Positions 1 to 8,483 are shown, counted from the first letter of the stretch. The stretch is 64,000 nucleotides of DNA from Streptomyces flaveus (GCF_014647675.1 NZ_BMPQ01000025.1:62001-126000); one strand, 5' to 3'. Notes: generated by a model not told the origin, from the sequence alone. Numbers and translations are program-made.

Positions 1-49
1 AGTGGCCTCGGGGGAGTCCACCGACCGAAGCCAACGCGAGCGAGCTGCC

Positions 50-196
50 ATGACCGCGACCTCTGTCACCGCCGGACGCCTTCAGACCCGTACCGGCGGC
101 CCCAAGGACGACGACCCGAAGATCCTCGAGCACCTTGCCGGCTGGACCCTCGTGGTGGTGCTCGCGATGCTCGTCACACAGCTCGGCGTGATCTGA
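50..196 (+). CDS. small hypothetical membrane protein
   Basis: An ATG at 50 opens a 48-residue protein. It has a polar N-terminal half rich in Thr, Arg and Asp and ends in one hydrophobic segment (about residues 30-48, WTLVVVLAMLVTQLGVI), so it is probably a single-pass membrane or tail-anchored peptide. The frame is also open upstream from a GTG at position 2, so the true start could lie there or left of the window. No clear ribosome binding site precedes the ATG. I do not recognise a family. A 113-bp gap separates it from the TetR gene downstream on the same strand. Treat it as a plausible small gene whose 5' end is unresolved. Confidence 0.45.
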   Translation: MTATSVTAGRLQTRTGGPKDDDPKILEHLAGWTLVVVLAMLVTQLGVI

Positions 197-309
197 CGGC
201 TGGCCTGCGGGGCAGCGGAAACAGTCGAAGAGAGTCGAACAGGCCGGTGGCGGGGGTCTGACATACTGCCAGCGAAAGTTTCGGAGGCAGTTGAAGACCA
301 GGGCTGGAA

Positions 310-963
310 TTGAACCATAGTCAACGGCACGACGACCGCCCACGGGCGCGCGGCACCGACCGCTCCTTGGCGCGTCGTGCCGAACTCATCGCGATCGGGC
401 GGAAGTTATTCGCCGACACGTCCTACGACACACTGTCGATGGACGACATCGCCAAGCACGCACACGTCGCCAAGGGCTTGATCTACTACTACTTCAAGTC
501 CAAGCGCGGCTACTACCTGGCCATCATCGAGGACTCGGTGGCCGACCTGATCTCCCGCGCGGCCGGCGGCCTCGAACTGCCGCCCTATGAACGGGTGCAC
601 CGCACCATCGACGGCTACCTGCGCTACGCCGAGCACCACCAGGCCGCGTACCGCGCGATCATCACCGGCGGCGTCGGCTTCGACGCCGAGGTGCTCGCCA
701 TCCGCGACGGCGTGCGCGAAGCCATCCTCGAGACCATCGCCGAGGGAGCGTACGGCCGGCGCAAGGTCGCCCCGCTGCCCCGCATGGCGCTGCTCGGCTG
801 GCTGTGCAGCGTCGAGGGCACCACCCTCGACTGGATCGACCACCAGGTGCTCCCGCGCGACGTGATGCGCGAACTGCTGGTGAAGATGCTCGGCGGCGCC
901 CTGCGGGCGATCGAGGACCTCGACCCCTCGTACCCAACGCCGGAAGCCGCCCGCAAGGCCTGA
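310..963 (+). CDS. TetR-family transcriptional regulator with a TTA codon
   Basis: A 217-residue TetR/AcrR-type repressor. The N-terminal helix-turn-helix spans about residues 25-72, with the typical run LSMDDIAKHAHVAKGLIYYYF followed by KSKRGYYLAIIEDSV. The rest is the all-helical ligand and dimerisation domain. The start is a TTG at 310; no in-frame ATG or GTG occurs before the HTH, and a weak purine-rich stretch lies upstream. Codon 33 (406-408) is TTA, the rarest leucine codon in Streptomyces, so translation is expected to need the bldA tRNA and to be developmentally delayed. The neighbouring chitinase is convergent, so it is not an obvious target. Ligand and operator are unknown. Confidence 0.9.
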   Translation: MNHSQRHDDRPRARGTDRSLARRAELIAIGRKLFADTSYDTLSMDDIAKHAHVAKGLIYYYFKSKRGYYLAIIEDSVADLISRAAGGLELPPYERVHRTIDGYLRYAEHHQAAYRAIITGGVGFDAEVLAIRDGVREAILETIAEGAYGRRKVAPLPRMALLGWLCSVEGTTLDWIDHQVLPRDVMRELLVKMLGGALRAIEDLDPSYPTPEAARKA

Positions 964-970
964 GCGAAGA

Positions 971-992
971 GCGGGGGTCTGCCGACCCCCGC
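971..992. terminator. intergenic hairpin between convergent tetR and chitinase genes
   Basis: A perfect 9-bp stem (GCGGGGGTC, loop TGCC, GACCCCCGC) lies 7 bp after the TetR stop and 22 bp after the end of the convergent chitinase gene. Position and symmetry suggest a bidirectional terminator. No long T tract follows, as is usual in Streptomyces. Confidence 0.7.
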
Positions 993-1014
993 CCCAAGTG
1001 ACGTACGGAACAAG

Positions 1015-2274
1015 CTAGTTGATCGCCCGGATCAGCTCGCCGTCCGAGGTGTCACCGCTCAGTTCCCAGAAGAAGGTGCCTCCCAGGCCCTGCTGGTTCT
1101 TGTAGGCCGTCTTTCCGGCGATGGTCGACGGTGTGTCGTAACTCCACCAGTCGCTGCCGCACTTGGCGTATGCCGTGCCGCCGACCGTGTCCGTCGCCGG
1201 GCACTTCGTCTTGAGCACCTTGTAGTCGTCGATGCCCTGCTCGTACGTTCCTGCCGCCGGACCGGTGGCGGTGCCGCCGGGCGCCTCCTGGGTGACACCG
1301 GTCCAGCCGCGCCCGTAGAAGCCGATGCCGAGCAGCAGCTTCGAGGCCGGGATGCCGAGGCCCTTGAGCTTGTCGATGGTCGCGGAGGTGTGGAACTCCG
1401 CCTTCGGAATCCCGGGGTACGAGGTCAGCGGCGAGTGCGGAGCCGTCGGACCGGTCGCGTCGAAGGCGCCGAAGAAGTCGTACGTCATCGGATTGTACCA
1501 GTCGACGTACTGCGCGGCGCCCGCGTAGTCCGCCGCGTCGATCTTGCCGCCGCTGGTGGCGTCGGCCGGGATCGCCGCCGTGACCAGCGAGGAGCCGCCG
1601 AACTTCGCGCGCACCGCCGACATCAGCTTCCCGTACGCCTCCCTGCCGCTGGTGTCGCAGGTCAGGCCGCACGCGTTCGGGTACTCCCAGTCGATGTCGA
1701 TCCCGTCGAAGACGTCCGCCCACTTGGAGTTCTCGACCAGGTCGTAGCAGGACTGGGCGAAGGCGGCCGGGTTCCCGGCGGCCTCGGCGAAGCCGCCGGA
1801 CCAGGTCCAGCCCCCGAAGGACCAGAGGACCTTGAGGTTCGGGTGCTTCTTCTTCAGCTCGCGCAGCTGGTTGAAGGTGCCGCGCAGGGGCTGGTCCCAG
1901 GTGTCGGCGGTGCCGTCGACGGACTCGGTCGCGGTGTACGTCCGTTCCGTCGCCGCGTAGGAGTCGCCCATGGCGCACTTGCCGCCGGTGACGTTGCCGA
2001 AGGCGTAGTTGATGTGGGTGAGCTTGGCCGCCGAGCCGGACGTGTCGATGTTCTTGACGAGGTAGTTGCGGGCGTAGGTGCCCCACTCGGTGAAGTAGCC
2101 GACGACCTTCGAGCCGGGTGCGGCGGCTTCCTGCGCCGAGTCGGCCGCGGTGGCCTCTTGCGACGCGGTGGCGGCGGGGCCGGCGCCGGCGAGCAGTCCC
2201 GCACCGAGGACGGTGCAGCACACGGCGGAGATGAGTGTCCGGAAACGGGCGGGGGGACGTTGCGGTCTGAGCAT
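1015..2274 (-). CDS. chiD: secreted GH18 chitinase
   Basis: A 419-residue secreted endochitinase of glycoside hydrolase family 18, cleaving beta-1,4-GlcNAc bonds outside the cell. The ATG at 2274 is chosen because GAGGTGA precedes it at good spacing and a signal peptide follows at once: a basic MLRPQRPPARFR start, a hydrophobic core and an Ala-rich cleavage region. The mature part begins near KVVGYFTEWG. The catalytic motif DGIDIDWE is at residues 190-197, so Glu197 should be the proton donor. No separate chitin-binding or fibronectin domain is visible. The promoter carries two DasR-type boxes (see 2372-2414), tying it to GlcNAc control. The symbol rests on resemblance in content and gene order to the S. 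coelicolor chiD region and is less certain than the enzyme class. Confidence 0.93.
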   Translation of the reverse strand: MLRPQRPPARFRTLISAVCCTVLGAGLLAGAGPAATASQEATAADSAQEAAAPGSKVVGYFTEWGTYARNYLVKNIDTSGSAAKLTHINYAFGNVTGGKCAMGDSYAATERTYTATESVDGTADTWDQPLRGTFNQLRELKKKHPNLKVLWSFGGWTWSGGFAEAAGNPAAFAQSCYDLVENSKWADVFDGIDIDWEYPNACGLTCDTSGREAYGKLMSAVRAKFGGSSLVTAAIPADATSGGKIDAADYAGAAQYVDWYNPMTYDFFGAFDATGPTAPHSPLTSYPGIPKAEFHTSATIDKLKGLGIPASKLLLGIGFYGRGWTGVTQEAPGGTATGPAAGTYEQGIDDYKVLKTKCPATDTVGGTAYAKCGSDWWSYDTPSTIAGKTAYKNQQGLGGTFFWELSGDTSDGELIRAIN

Positions 2275-2371
2275 CGGGTCACCTCGTGGGGAGAGGAGCG
2301 TGGGGGGCCCTGCCGGGTGGCGCTCGGGCAGGACGGTACCGCTTGGCATGAACGCGTTCGACGCTGGGGGA

Positions 2372-2414
2372 ACAGTAGGAGGACTAGACCAGTGCGTCAA
2401 TGGTTCGGACCAAT
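2372..2414 (-). promoter_or_regulatory. chitinase promoter with two dre-like (DasR) boxes
   Basis: Read on the minus strand there is a -35 TTGACG (2395-2400), a 17-nt spacer and a -10 TACTGT (2372-2377), about 100 bp upstream of the chitinase start. One box, ACTGGTCTAGTCCTCC (2378-2393), fills the spacer. A second, ATTGGTCCGAACCATT (2399-2414), abuts the -35. Both resemble the DasR-responsive element (consensus near ACTGGTCTAGACCACT) and form the pair of direct repeats typical of Streptomyces chitinase promoters. Repression by DasR, relieved by amino-sugar phosphates, is the expected control; this is inferred from the sites. Confidence 0.75.
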
Positions 2415-2612
2415 CCGAATGTGTTCTAATTAACGAGCGTTAACCGGTGACGCGCTGCTGCGGACCGGGCATACTCACAGCGCACAGCCGCTGGTCAGCT
2501 CCCTCCGCGACCCGGACGGACAGCATCGGCTGGGCACTGTGAGACCCGGTGGAGCCCTCTAAAACCAAGGCAGGCGCTCGCCGAAGTGCCCGACAGGGAG
2601 GAGAGCGTCGCC

Positions 2613-3785
2613 ATGCCCGACCGCGCCCCGCAGCCGGTGGACCGTCAACTGCCCACGGACGAGGCCCGGGATCTGATCTCGCTCGTCCGCGACATCGCGC
2701 AGCGCGAGATCGCCCCGAAGGCGGCCGAGGAGGAGGACGCCGGGCACTTCCCGCGCGACGTCTTCACGCTGCTCTCCGAGTCGGGACTGCTCGGCCTTCC
2801 GTACGACTCCGAGTACGGCGGCGGTGACCAGCCGTACGAGGTCTACCTCCAGGTCCTCGAAGAGCTCGCCGCGGCCCGGATCACCGTCGGCCTCGGCGTC
2901 AGCGTGCACTCCCTGTCCTGTCACGCCCTCGCCCACTACGGCACGAAGGGACAGCAGGTCGAGCATCTGCCGGCCATGCTCGGCGGCGGCCTCCTCGGGG
3001 CGTACTGCCTCTCCGAGCCGTCCTCGGGATCCGATGCCGCCAGCATGCGGACGAAGGCCGTACAGGACGGGGAGGACTGGGTTCTCACCGGTACCAAGGC
3101 CTGGATCACTCATGGCGGGATCGCCGACTTCTACACCGTGTTCGCGCGCAGCGGCGGCGAGGGGACACGTGGCATCACGGCGTTCCTGGTGCCCGGTGAC
3201 GCCGAGGGGCTGAGTGCGGCGGCGCCCGAGAAGAAGATGGGCATGAAGGGCTCGCCCACCGCCCAGGTGCACTTCGACGGGGTGCGGATCTCCGACGACC
3301 GGCGCATCGGCGACGAGGGCCAGGGCTTCGCGATCGCCCTGTCCGCGCTCGACTCCGGGCGGCTCGGCATCGCGGCCTGTGCGATCGGTGTGGCCCAGGC
3401 GGCGCTGGACGAGGCGGTCGCGTACGCCACCGGGCGCGAGCAGTTCGGCCGGCGGATCGCGGACTTCCAGGGCCTGCGCTTCATGCTCGCGGACATGGCG
3501 ACCCAGATCGAGGCGGGCCGGGCGCTCTATCTCACGGCCGCCCGGCTGCGGGACGCGGGGCGGCCGTTCTCCAAGCAGGCAGCCATGGCGAAACTGCTGT
3601 GCACGGACGCCGCGATGAAGGTCACCACGGACGCCGTCCAGGTGCTCGGCGGGTACGGCTACACCGCGGACTTCCCCGTCGAGCGCTACATGCGCGAGGC
3701 GAAGGTGCTGCAGATCGTCGAGGGCACCAATCAGATCCAGCGGATGGTCATCGCTCGTCACCTCGCTGGTCCCGAGTCGCGGTGA
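2613..3785 (+). CDS. acyl-CoA dehydrogenase
   Basis: A 390-residue FAD-dependent acyl-CoA dehydrogenase, catalysing alpha,beta-desaturation of an acyl-CoA in fatty-acid or branched-chain catabolism. The ATG at 2613 is preferred over an upstream in-frame GTG (2586) because GGGAGGAG sits about 10 nt before it. The three usual domains are present: the N-terminal helical part, the middle beta domain with YCLSEPSSGSDAASMRTKA and the tryptophan-containing TGTKAWITHGG run, and the C-terminal helical domain with AYATGREQFGRRIADFQ. The C-terminal IVEGTNQIQR places the likely catalytic Glu near residue 370. Its last 38 bp overlap the end of a convergent small gene. Substrate chain length cannot be read from the sequence. 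Confidence 0.93.
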   Translation: MPDRAPQPVDRQLPTDEARDLISLVRDIAQREIAPKAAEEEDAGHFPRDVFTLLSESGLLGLPYDSEYGGGDQPYEVYLQVLEELAAARITVGLGVSVHSLSCHALAHYGTKGQQVEHLPAMLGGGLLGAYCLSEPSSGSDAASMRTKAVQDGEDWVLTGTKAWITHGGIADFYTVFARSGGEGTRGITAFLVPGDAEGLSAAAPEKKMGMKGSPTAQVHFDGVRISDDRRIGDEGQGFAIALSALDSGRLGIAACAIGVAQAALDEAVAYATGREQFGRRIADFQGLRFMLADMATQIEAGRALYLTAARLRDAGRPFSKQAAMAKLLCTDAAMKVTTDAVQVLGGYGYTADFPVERYMREAKVLQIVEGTNQIQRMVIARHLAGPESR

Positions 3786-4086
3786 ACAGCCGCCCGTACC
3801 CGTATCCGTACGTGGCCGAGGGCGCGACGAGCCGGACCCACTCGGGGTCGTGACGCCCTGGCAGGGTCCGGCCCCCTTTGGCCCAAGTGCGAAGCAGAGC
3901 ACGGTAGATGGGCGGATCCTGGGGCTGCTGTGCTGTCTGTGGCGCCTGTGTCTGCGGTGTCTTTGCCTTCGGTGTCTGGGCCGATGGCTTTTCAGCCTGC
4001 TGCTGTGTGCTCTCGGACGCCGATTCCGCGGGTGCCGGAACGATAATCCTGCGGCGACGGCTCGTTTCTGCATAGGTGGAGGTCAT
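3748..4086 (-). CDS. hypothetical protein with Gln/Pro/Ala-rich N-terminus
   Basis: A 112-residue protein starting at the ATG at 4086 (MTSTYAETSRRRRIIVPAPA). The N-terminal half is low-complexity, rich in Gln, Pro, Ala, Thr and Lys. The C-terminal half looks folded and begins PPIYRALLRTWAKGGRTLPG, followed by a motif HDPEWVRL. I recall similar conserved Streptomyces hypotheticals with this PIYRxLL...GRTxPGRxDxEW core, but no function is known to me. It overlaps the 3' end of the convergent acyl-CoA dehydrogenase gene by 38 bp. No good ribosome binding site precedes the ATG, so the exact start is uncertain. Low-complexity codons include several A-ending ones, unlike the neighbours. Confidence 0.6.
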   Translation of the reverse strand: MTSTYAETSRRRRIIVPAPAESASESTQQQAEKPSAQTPKAKTPQTQAPQTAQQPQDPPIYRALLRTWAKGGRTLPGRHDPEWVRLVAPSATYGYGYGRLFTATRDQRGDER

Positions 4087-4240
4087 ACCGGGCCAACGCG
4101 TCGAGGCCGGACAAGTCACCGGCCACGGATTCGCCCGTGAGTTCACGGCGGAGCCCGTATGGGGGTTCGGAACCCAGCCGGTCAGGCTTGGCGAAGTCCG
4201 CTGCGGCACCGCGCCCCTAGGGAGGCCGCAGGCCTCTTCA

Positions 4241-4307
4241 GGGGCGCGGAGCCGTATCGATTTGCGGCTCCGCCGCGCGGGCGCGACCAGCCACAACGAA
4301 CCCGCAG
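4241..4307 (+). repeat. dispersed intergenic repeat, copy 1
   Basis: An intergenic unit running from GGGGCGCGGAGC through TTGCGGCTCCGCCGCG and GCGCGACCAGCCAC to AACGAACCCGCAG. The same ordered blocks recur at 9081-9212 (with an internal insertion) and in reverse orientation at 29084-29158. It contains the small palindrome GCGGCTCCGCCGC. It lies between two minus-strand genes. Such units are common between Streptomyces genes; a role as terminator or REP-like element is inference. Confidence 0.65.
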
Positions 4308-4319
4308 CTTCGAAACCGC

Positions 4320-4757
4320 CTAACCCAGCGGAGCGCCTACGCGGCGCATCACCGGCACCCGGATGGGGCGCGAGCCGGGGCCGCCGGCGTGCGAGAAGGG
4401 CTGTGTGCGCCAGTCGAGTCCCTGAGGGAGCGTCAACAGCAGGGCAGTGTCCTGCTCCTGAGCCTCCATCGACTCGTCGGCGGGCCGGGCCTCGGCCGCC
4501 GCGCGGCCCGTACCGGCGCAGACCGTGAGCCCGAACGGGTTCCACGGGGTGGCGCACAGCGCGTGCTCCGGCAGGACCTCCTCGTCCGCGAGGAGTGCGA
4601 TGGGCTGCGCGCAGTCCGGGCAGATCACCCGGTACATCTCGAAGGTGTCGTACGCGTCGAACTCGTCCTCAGCCGGTTCAACACCCTCCGGCGCGGGCTC
4701 GACGACCGGCTGCTGCCGCTTGGGTGCGGTACGACCGGGGCGCTTCAGACTCTGCAT
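4320..4757 (-). CDS. hypothetical Cys-rich protein (possible zinc ribbon)
   Basis: A 145-residue protein. The ATG at 4757 is chosen because GGGGGAGAA lies just upstream; an in-frame start 30 nt earlier lacks this. After a basic and Pro/Glu-rich N-terminus comes a compact region YRVICPDCAQPIALLADEE, then HALCATPWNPFGLTVCAGTGR. Cys46 and Cys49 form a CPDC knuckle, with Cys68 and Cys80 as possible further ligands, so zinc binding is plausible. The remainder is Ala/Glu-rich and ends with a short Arg-rich tail. I do not recognise a named family. It is divergent from the Lrp-type regulator at 5023, with which it shares a 265-bp intergenic region. Confidence 0.72.
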   Translation of the reverse strand: MQSLKRPGRTAPKRQQPVVEPAPEGVEPAEDEFDAYDTFEMYRVICPDCAQPIALLADEEVLPEHALCATPWNPFGLTVCAGTGRAAAEARPADESMEAQEQDTALLLTLPQGLDWRTQPFSHAGGPGSRPIRVPVMRRVGAPLG

Positions 4758-5022
4758 AGATTTTCTCCCCCTCGGGTGGGCCGACAAGGCGCTGCGGCCT
4801 CGACCACAGCAAGCACTTCCCGTCCCGTCTCGGCGGTAATCACGAGGACATCACGGAACCTGTAGTCACACTGTGGCGTTCGTCACATGCCGCCCGCAGG
4901 TGCCGGACGCGGTGCATTTGTCCCCACGTGGCTCGCCGGGTCGTCCCTATCAGATCACAAACCGGGTATGACCTGCGCCGCTGAGGTACCGGCGAGGATC
5001 AAGGGCCCTGTAGGTTCCTGCC

Positions 5023-5463
5023 ATGGAGGAGCTCGACCGACAGATCGTGCAGCTGCTCGTCGAGGACGGGCGGATGAGCTACACCGACCTGGGCAAGGCC
5101 ACCGGACTGTCCACGTCGGCCGTGCACCAGCGGGTGCGCCGGCTTGAGCAGCGCGGCGTGATCCGCGGCTATGCGGCGGTCGTCGACCCGGAGGCCGTCG
5201 GGCTGCCGCTGACGGCCTTCATCTCGGTGAAACCGTTCGACCCCAGCGCCCCGGACGACATCGCGGAACGACTGTCCGGCGTCCCCGAGATCGAGGCCTG
5301 CCACAGCGTCGCGGGAGACGAGAACTACATCCTCAAGGTCCGCGTCTCGACCCCCCACGAGCTGGAGGAACTGCTCGCGCGCCTCCGCTCGCTGGCCGGC
5401 GTGTCGACGCGTACGACGGTCGTCCTGTCGACGCCGTACGAGGCACGGCCACCCAAGATCTGA
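5023..5463 (+). CDS. Lrp/AsnC-family transcriptional regulator
   Basis: A 146-residue feast/famine regulator. Residues 3-52 form the AsnC-type winged helix (MEELDRQIVQLLVEDGRMSY, then a recognition segment KATGLSTSAVHQRVRRLE). A RAM/ACT-like effector domain follows, about residues 65-142, containing the typical GDENYILKVRVS and the final TTVVLSTPYE. Such proteins assemble as octamers or larger and respond to amino acids. The ATG at 5023 is the natural start. It sits 57 bp ahead of an amidohydrolase on the same strand and divergent from a Cys-rich hypothetical; either may be its target. The effector is unknown. Confidence 0.93.
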   Translation: MEELDRQIVQLLVEDGRMSYTDLGKATGLSTSAVHQRVRRLEQRGVIRGYAAVVDPEAVGLPLTAFISVKPFDPSAPDDIAERLSGVPEIEACHSVAGDENYILKVRVSTPHELEELLARLRSLAGVSTRTTVVLSTPYEARPPKI

Positions 5464-5520
5464 ACCCCCGGAAGAGCCCCGGAAGAGGGGTGCGGGCGTC
5501 GAGGGGCGAAACTGTTCTCC

Positions 5521-7137
5521 ATGAGTGAGAGCACCGCCACCCCACGTACCGTGCTGCTGCGCGGCGGGGAAGTCCACAGCCCCGCCGACCCGTTCGCCAC
5601 CGCGATGGTCGTGGAACGCGGGCAGGTCGCCTGGGTCGGCTCCGAGGGCGCGGCCGACGCGTTCGCGGACGGGGTCGGCGAGGTGGTGGACCTCGAAGGC
5701 GCCCTGGTCACCCCGGCGTTCACCGACGCCCATGTGCACAGTACGGCCACCGGGCTCGCCCTCACCGGCCTCGATCTGTCCGACGCGCCCTCCCTGGCGG
5801 CGGCCCTCGATCTCGTACGGGACTTCGCCGCGGCCCGCCCCGGCGACCGGGTCCTCCTCGGTCACGGCTGGGACGCCGCCCGCTGGCCCGAGCGGCGCCC
5901 GCCCCGGCGGGAAGAACTCGACGAGGTCACCGGCGGTCGCCCGCTCTACCTCAGCCGGATCGACGTGCACTCCGCCGTCGTGACCACGGCCCTGCTGGAT
6001 CTGGCGCCAGGAGTGCGGGAGAAGGCGGGCTTCGAGGCCGGGCAACCGCTCACCCGGGACGCCCACCACGCCGTCCGCGCCGCGGCTCTGGGAGCTGTCA
6101 CCCCGGCCCAGCGCACCGAGGCCCAGCGTGCCGCGCTGGCGCACGCCGCCTCGCTCGGCATCGGCTCCGTCCACGAGTGCGCGGGCCCCGAGATCTCCTC
6201 CGAGGACGACTTCACCGGGCTGCTGCGGCTCGCCGCGGAGGAGGCCGGACCGAGGGTCGTCGGTTACTGGGCCGAGCAGGACGTCACGAAGGCCCGCTCC
6301 CTGGGCGCGATCGGCGCCGCGGGCGACCTCTTCGTCGACGGCGCGCTCGGCTCGCACACGGCCTGCCTGCACCGGCCGTACGCGGACGCCGGCCACACCG
6401 GCACCTCCTACCTGGACGCCTCCGACGTCGCCGCCCATGTGGTGGCCTGTACGGAGGCGGGGCTGCAGGCAGGCTTCCACGCCATTGGGGACGCCGCCGT
6501 CACCGCCGTGGTCGAGGGAGCGCGCGCCGCCGCCGAGAAGGTCGGCCTGGCCCGTGTCCGGGCGGCTCGGCACCGCGTCGAGCACGCCGAGATGCTCACC
6601 CCCGAGACCATCGCGGGCTTCGCCGAACTCGGCCTCACCGCCTCTGTCCAACCCGCCTTCGACGCGTTGTGGGGTGGCGAGGACGGCATGTACGCACAGC
6701 GTCTGGGCGCCGAACGGGCCCGTACGCTCAACCCGTTCGCGGCCCTCCTGCGTACCGGCGTACCGCTCGCCTTCGGCTCCGACAGCCCCGTCACCCCGCT
6801 GGACCCGTGGGGCACCGTCCGCGCTGCGGCCTTCCACCGCACACCGGAGCACCGGATCTCCGTACGCGCCGCCTTCACGGCCCATACGCGGGGTGGCTGG
6901 CGGGCGATCGGCCGGGACGAGGCGGGCGTCCTGGTGCCGGGCGCACCCGCCGACTACGCCGTGTGGCAGGCCGATGAACTGGTCGTCCAGGCCCCGGACG
7001 ACCGGGTCGCCCGCTGGTCGACCGACCCCCGCTCCGGCACCCCCGGACTGCCCGACCTGACGCCCGGGACACCCCTTCCCGTCTGTCTGCGGACCGTCGT
7101 GGGCGGGCGCACCGTGTTCGTACGGCCGGAGGGGTGA
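5521..7137 (+). CDS. metal-dependent amidohydrolase (YtcJ-like, Amidohydro_3)
   Basis: A 538-residue hydrolase of the amidohydrolase superfamily. The N-terminal beta-sandwich begins TVLLRGGEVHSPADPF, followed by the metal motif FTDAHVHS (about residues 66-73). Further barrel motifs are SRIDVHSAV, DGALGSHTACL, GFHAIGDAAV, RVEHAEMLTP and AFGSDSPVTPLDPW, which fit the YtcJ/Amidohydro_3 group. It is expected to be cytosolic; there is no signal peptide. Relatives hydrolyse N-substituted amides, ureas or formamides, but the substrate cannot be predicted. The ATG at 5521 has only a weak GAGGGG upstream. It follows the Lrp regulator by 57 bp, so the two may be co-transcribed. Confidence 0.88.
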   Translation: MSESTATPRTVLLRGGEVHSPADPFATAMVVERGQVAWVGSEGAADAFADGVGEVVDLEGALVTPAFTDAHVHSTATGLALTGLDLSDAPSLAAALDLVRDFAAARPGDRVLLGHGWDAARWPERRPPRREELDEVTGGRPLYLSRIDVHSAVVTTALLDLAPGVREKAGFEAGQPLTRDAHHAVRAAALGAVTPAQRTEAQRAALAHAASLGIGSVHECAGPEISSEDDFTGLLRLAAEEAGPRVVGYWAEQDVTKARSLGAIGAAGDLFVDGALGSHTACLHRPYADAGHTGTSYLDASDVAAHVVACTEAGLQAGFHAIGDAAVTAVVEGARAAAEKVGLARVRAARHRVEHAEMLTPETIAGFAELGLTASVQPAFDALWGGEDGMYAQRLGAERARTLNPFAALLRTGVPLAFGSDSPVTPLDPWGTVRAAAFHRTPEHRISVRAAFTAHTRGGWRAIGRDEAGVLVPGAPADYAVWQADELVVQAPDDRVARWSTDPRSGTPGLPDLTPGTPLPVCLRTVVGGRTVFVRPEG

Positions 7138-7138
7138 T

Positions 7139-7158
7139 GTGCCGGGGCGGCCCGGCAC
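7139..7158 (+). terminator. hairpin after the amidohydrolase gene
   Basis: The 8-bp stem GTGCCGGG / CCCGGCAC with loop GCGG begins 1 bp after the TGA stop (7135-7137). Its position suggests a terminator for the Lrp-amidohydrolase unit. No T tract follows. Confidence 0.6.
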
Positions 7159-7644
7159 CAGTCCTCACCAGGCACTCTGTCCTGCCACCTGCGTATCCTC
7201 CGCGCTGACCAGGCGGCTGAGCGAAAGTCCGCAGCTCGAACGGCTGTTGACAGCAAGCGGCGGGTGGCCGGTAGGTTCGGCCGGGTCCACCACCGGACGT
7301 CCGACCGCGGAGGTTCCGAGCAGCCCTCGAAGCGCCGCTGTGTCAGGGGTGGTGTGCCGCACCGGCGCACCACAACTGGGAGCCAGGCCCAGCGCTCGCG
7401 CCACGGGGGCGGGGGAACGTTCCGCCGGTCGGCAGGTGTGACCCGGGTGGGGCCCGGCGCTCAGTAGACAACGGCTCTAGGTCGATCCGCAGCCAGCGGG
7501 TCCCAGGTCGGCCCGAAGGGCGCCGGGTCCCGATCCGCTGTATCTTCCCCTTCTCAGGTCTCCCGGGCCGCCGTACCTGTCTGCGCCGTAGCGGACGCTC
7601 GCTATGGTGGAGCCCCTCTCGCACGGATGTCTTAAGGGGAAGCT
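7159..7644. other. 486-bp intergenic stretch without a convincing gene
   Basis: Short open frames exist on both strands, for example 7165-7404 on minus, but third-position GC is only moderate, none has a good ribosome binding site and none gives a recognisable protein. The right end carries the leader and ribosome binding site (AAGGGGAAG) of the mannose synthase gene. Confidence 0.5.
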
Positions 7645-8412
7645 GTGAACGACGGCGGTGGGCGACAGTTCGGTCCGCTCGGCACCACCTTGGTGATCAT
7701 CCCCACCTACAACGAGGTGGAGAACATCAGGGCGATCGTCCGCCGGGTGCGGGCCGCGGTGCCCGAGGCGCACGTCCTGGTCGCCGACGACAACAGTCCC
7801 GACGGCACCGGCAAACACGCCGACGAGCTGTCCTCCGAGGACGACCATGTCCATGTGCTGCACCGCAAGGGCAAGGAGGGCCTCGGTGCCGCCTACCTCG
7901 CGGGCTTCCAGTGGGGGATCGAGCACGATTACGGCGTACTGGTCGAGATGGACGCCGACGGTTCGCACCGGCCCGAGGAACTGCCCCGGCTGCTCACCGC
8001 ACTCAAGGGCGCCGACCTGGTCCTCGGCTCCAGGTGGGTACCCGGCGGGCGGGTCGTGAACTGGCCCAAGTCCCGGGAGTTCATCTCGCGCGGCGGCAGC
8101 CTGTACTCCCGCGTCCTGCTCGACGTACCGATCCGCGATGTCACCGGCGGCTACCGCGCGTTCCGCCGGGAGACCCTCGAAGGTCTCGGCCTCGACGGCG
8201 TCGCCTCCCAGGGCTACTGCTTCCAGGTCGACCTGGCACGCCGCGCCGTCAAGGCCGGCTACCACGTCGTCGAGGTGCCCATCACGTTCGTCGAGCGTGA
8301 GCTCGGAGACTCCAAGATGAGCCGCGACATCTTCGTGGAGGCGCTGTGGCGGGTCACGACGTGGGGTGTGGGGGAGCGAGCGGGGCGGATCCTGGGGCGT
8401 AAGTCGCCTTGA
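7645..8412 (+). CDS. ppm1: polyprenol-phosphate mannose synthase
   Basis: A 255-residue GT2 glycosyltransferase that moves mannose from GDP-mannose to polyprenyl phosphate at the inner face of the membrane. The product is the donor for protein O-mannosylation and lipid mannosylation. Family motifs are VIIPTYNEVENI (17-28), VLVADDNSPDGT (44-55), the metal-binding DAD at 103-105 inside VLVEMDADGSHRPEE, and the acceptor-side segments DVTGGYRAFRRE and SQGYCFQVD. The start is a GTG preceded by AAGGGGAAG. There are no membrane helices, as in Streptomyces Ppm1, where the acyltransferase partner is separate. Gene order with fxsA and rbpA matches what I know of the S. coelicolor ppm1 locus. Confidence 0.93.
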   Translation: MNDGGGRQFGPLGTTLVIIPTYNEVENIRAIVRRVRAAVPEAHVLVADDNSPDGTGKHADELSSEDDHVHVLHRKGKEGLGAAYLAGFQWGIEHDYGVLVEMDADGSHRPEELPRLLTALKGADLVLGSRWVPGGRVVNWPKSREFISRGGSLYSRVLLDVPIRDVTGGYRAFRRETLEGLGLDGVASQGYCFQVDLARRAVKAGYHVVEVPITFVERELGDSKMSRDIFVEALWRVTTWGVGERAGRILGRKSP

Positions 8413-8483
8413 TCCGTGGGGCCTTGGGCAGAATTGATCGCCCCCTTATCCCGTACTGAGCCTGCCCCAGGCACACTGGACGT

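Noticed and set aside
4160..4190. tRNA-like GGTTCGGAACCC motif
   Set aside because: Only a small palindrome; no acceptor or anticodon stems fit around it.
4999..7158. Minus-strand open frame of about 700 codons antisense to the Lrp and amidohydrolase genes
   Set aside because: Shadow of two clear genes; Gly/Arg/Glu-rich composition with no domain.
7165..7404. Minus-strand 79-codon frame in the gap before ppm1
   Set aside because: Weak codon bias, no ribosome binding site and no recognisable sequence; kept only as a note.
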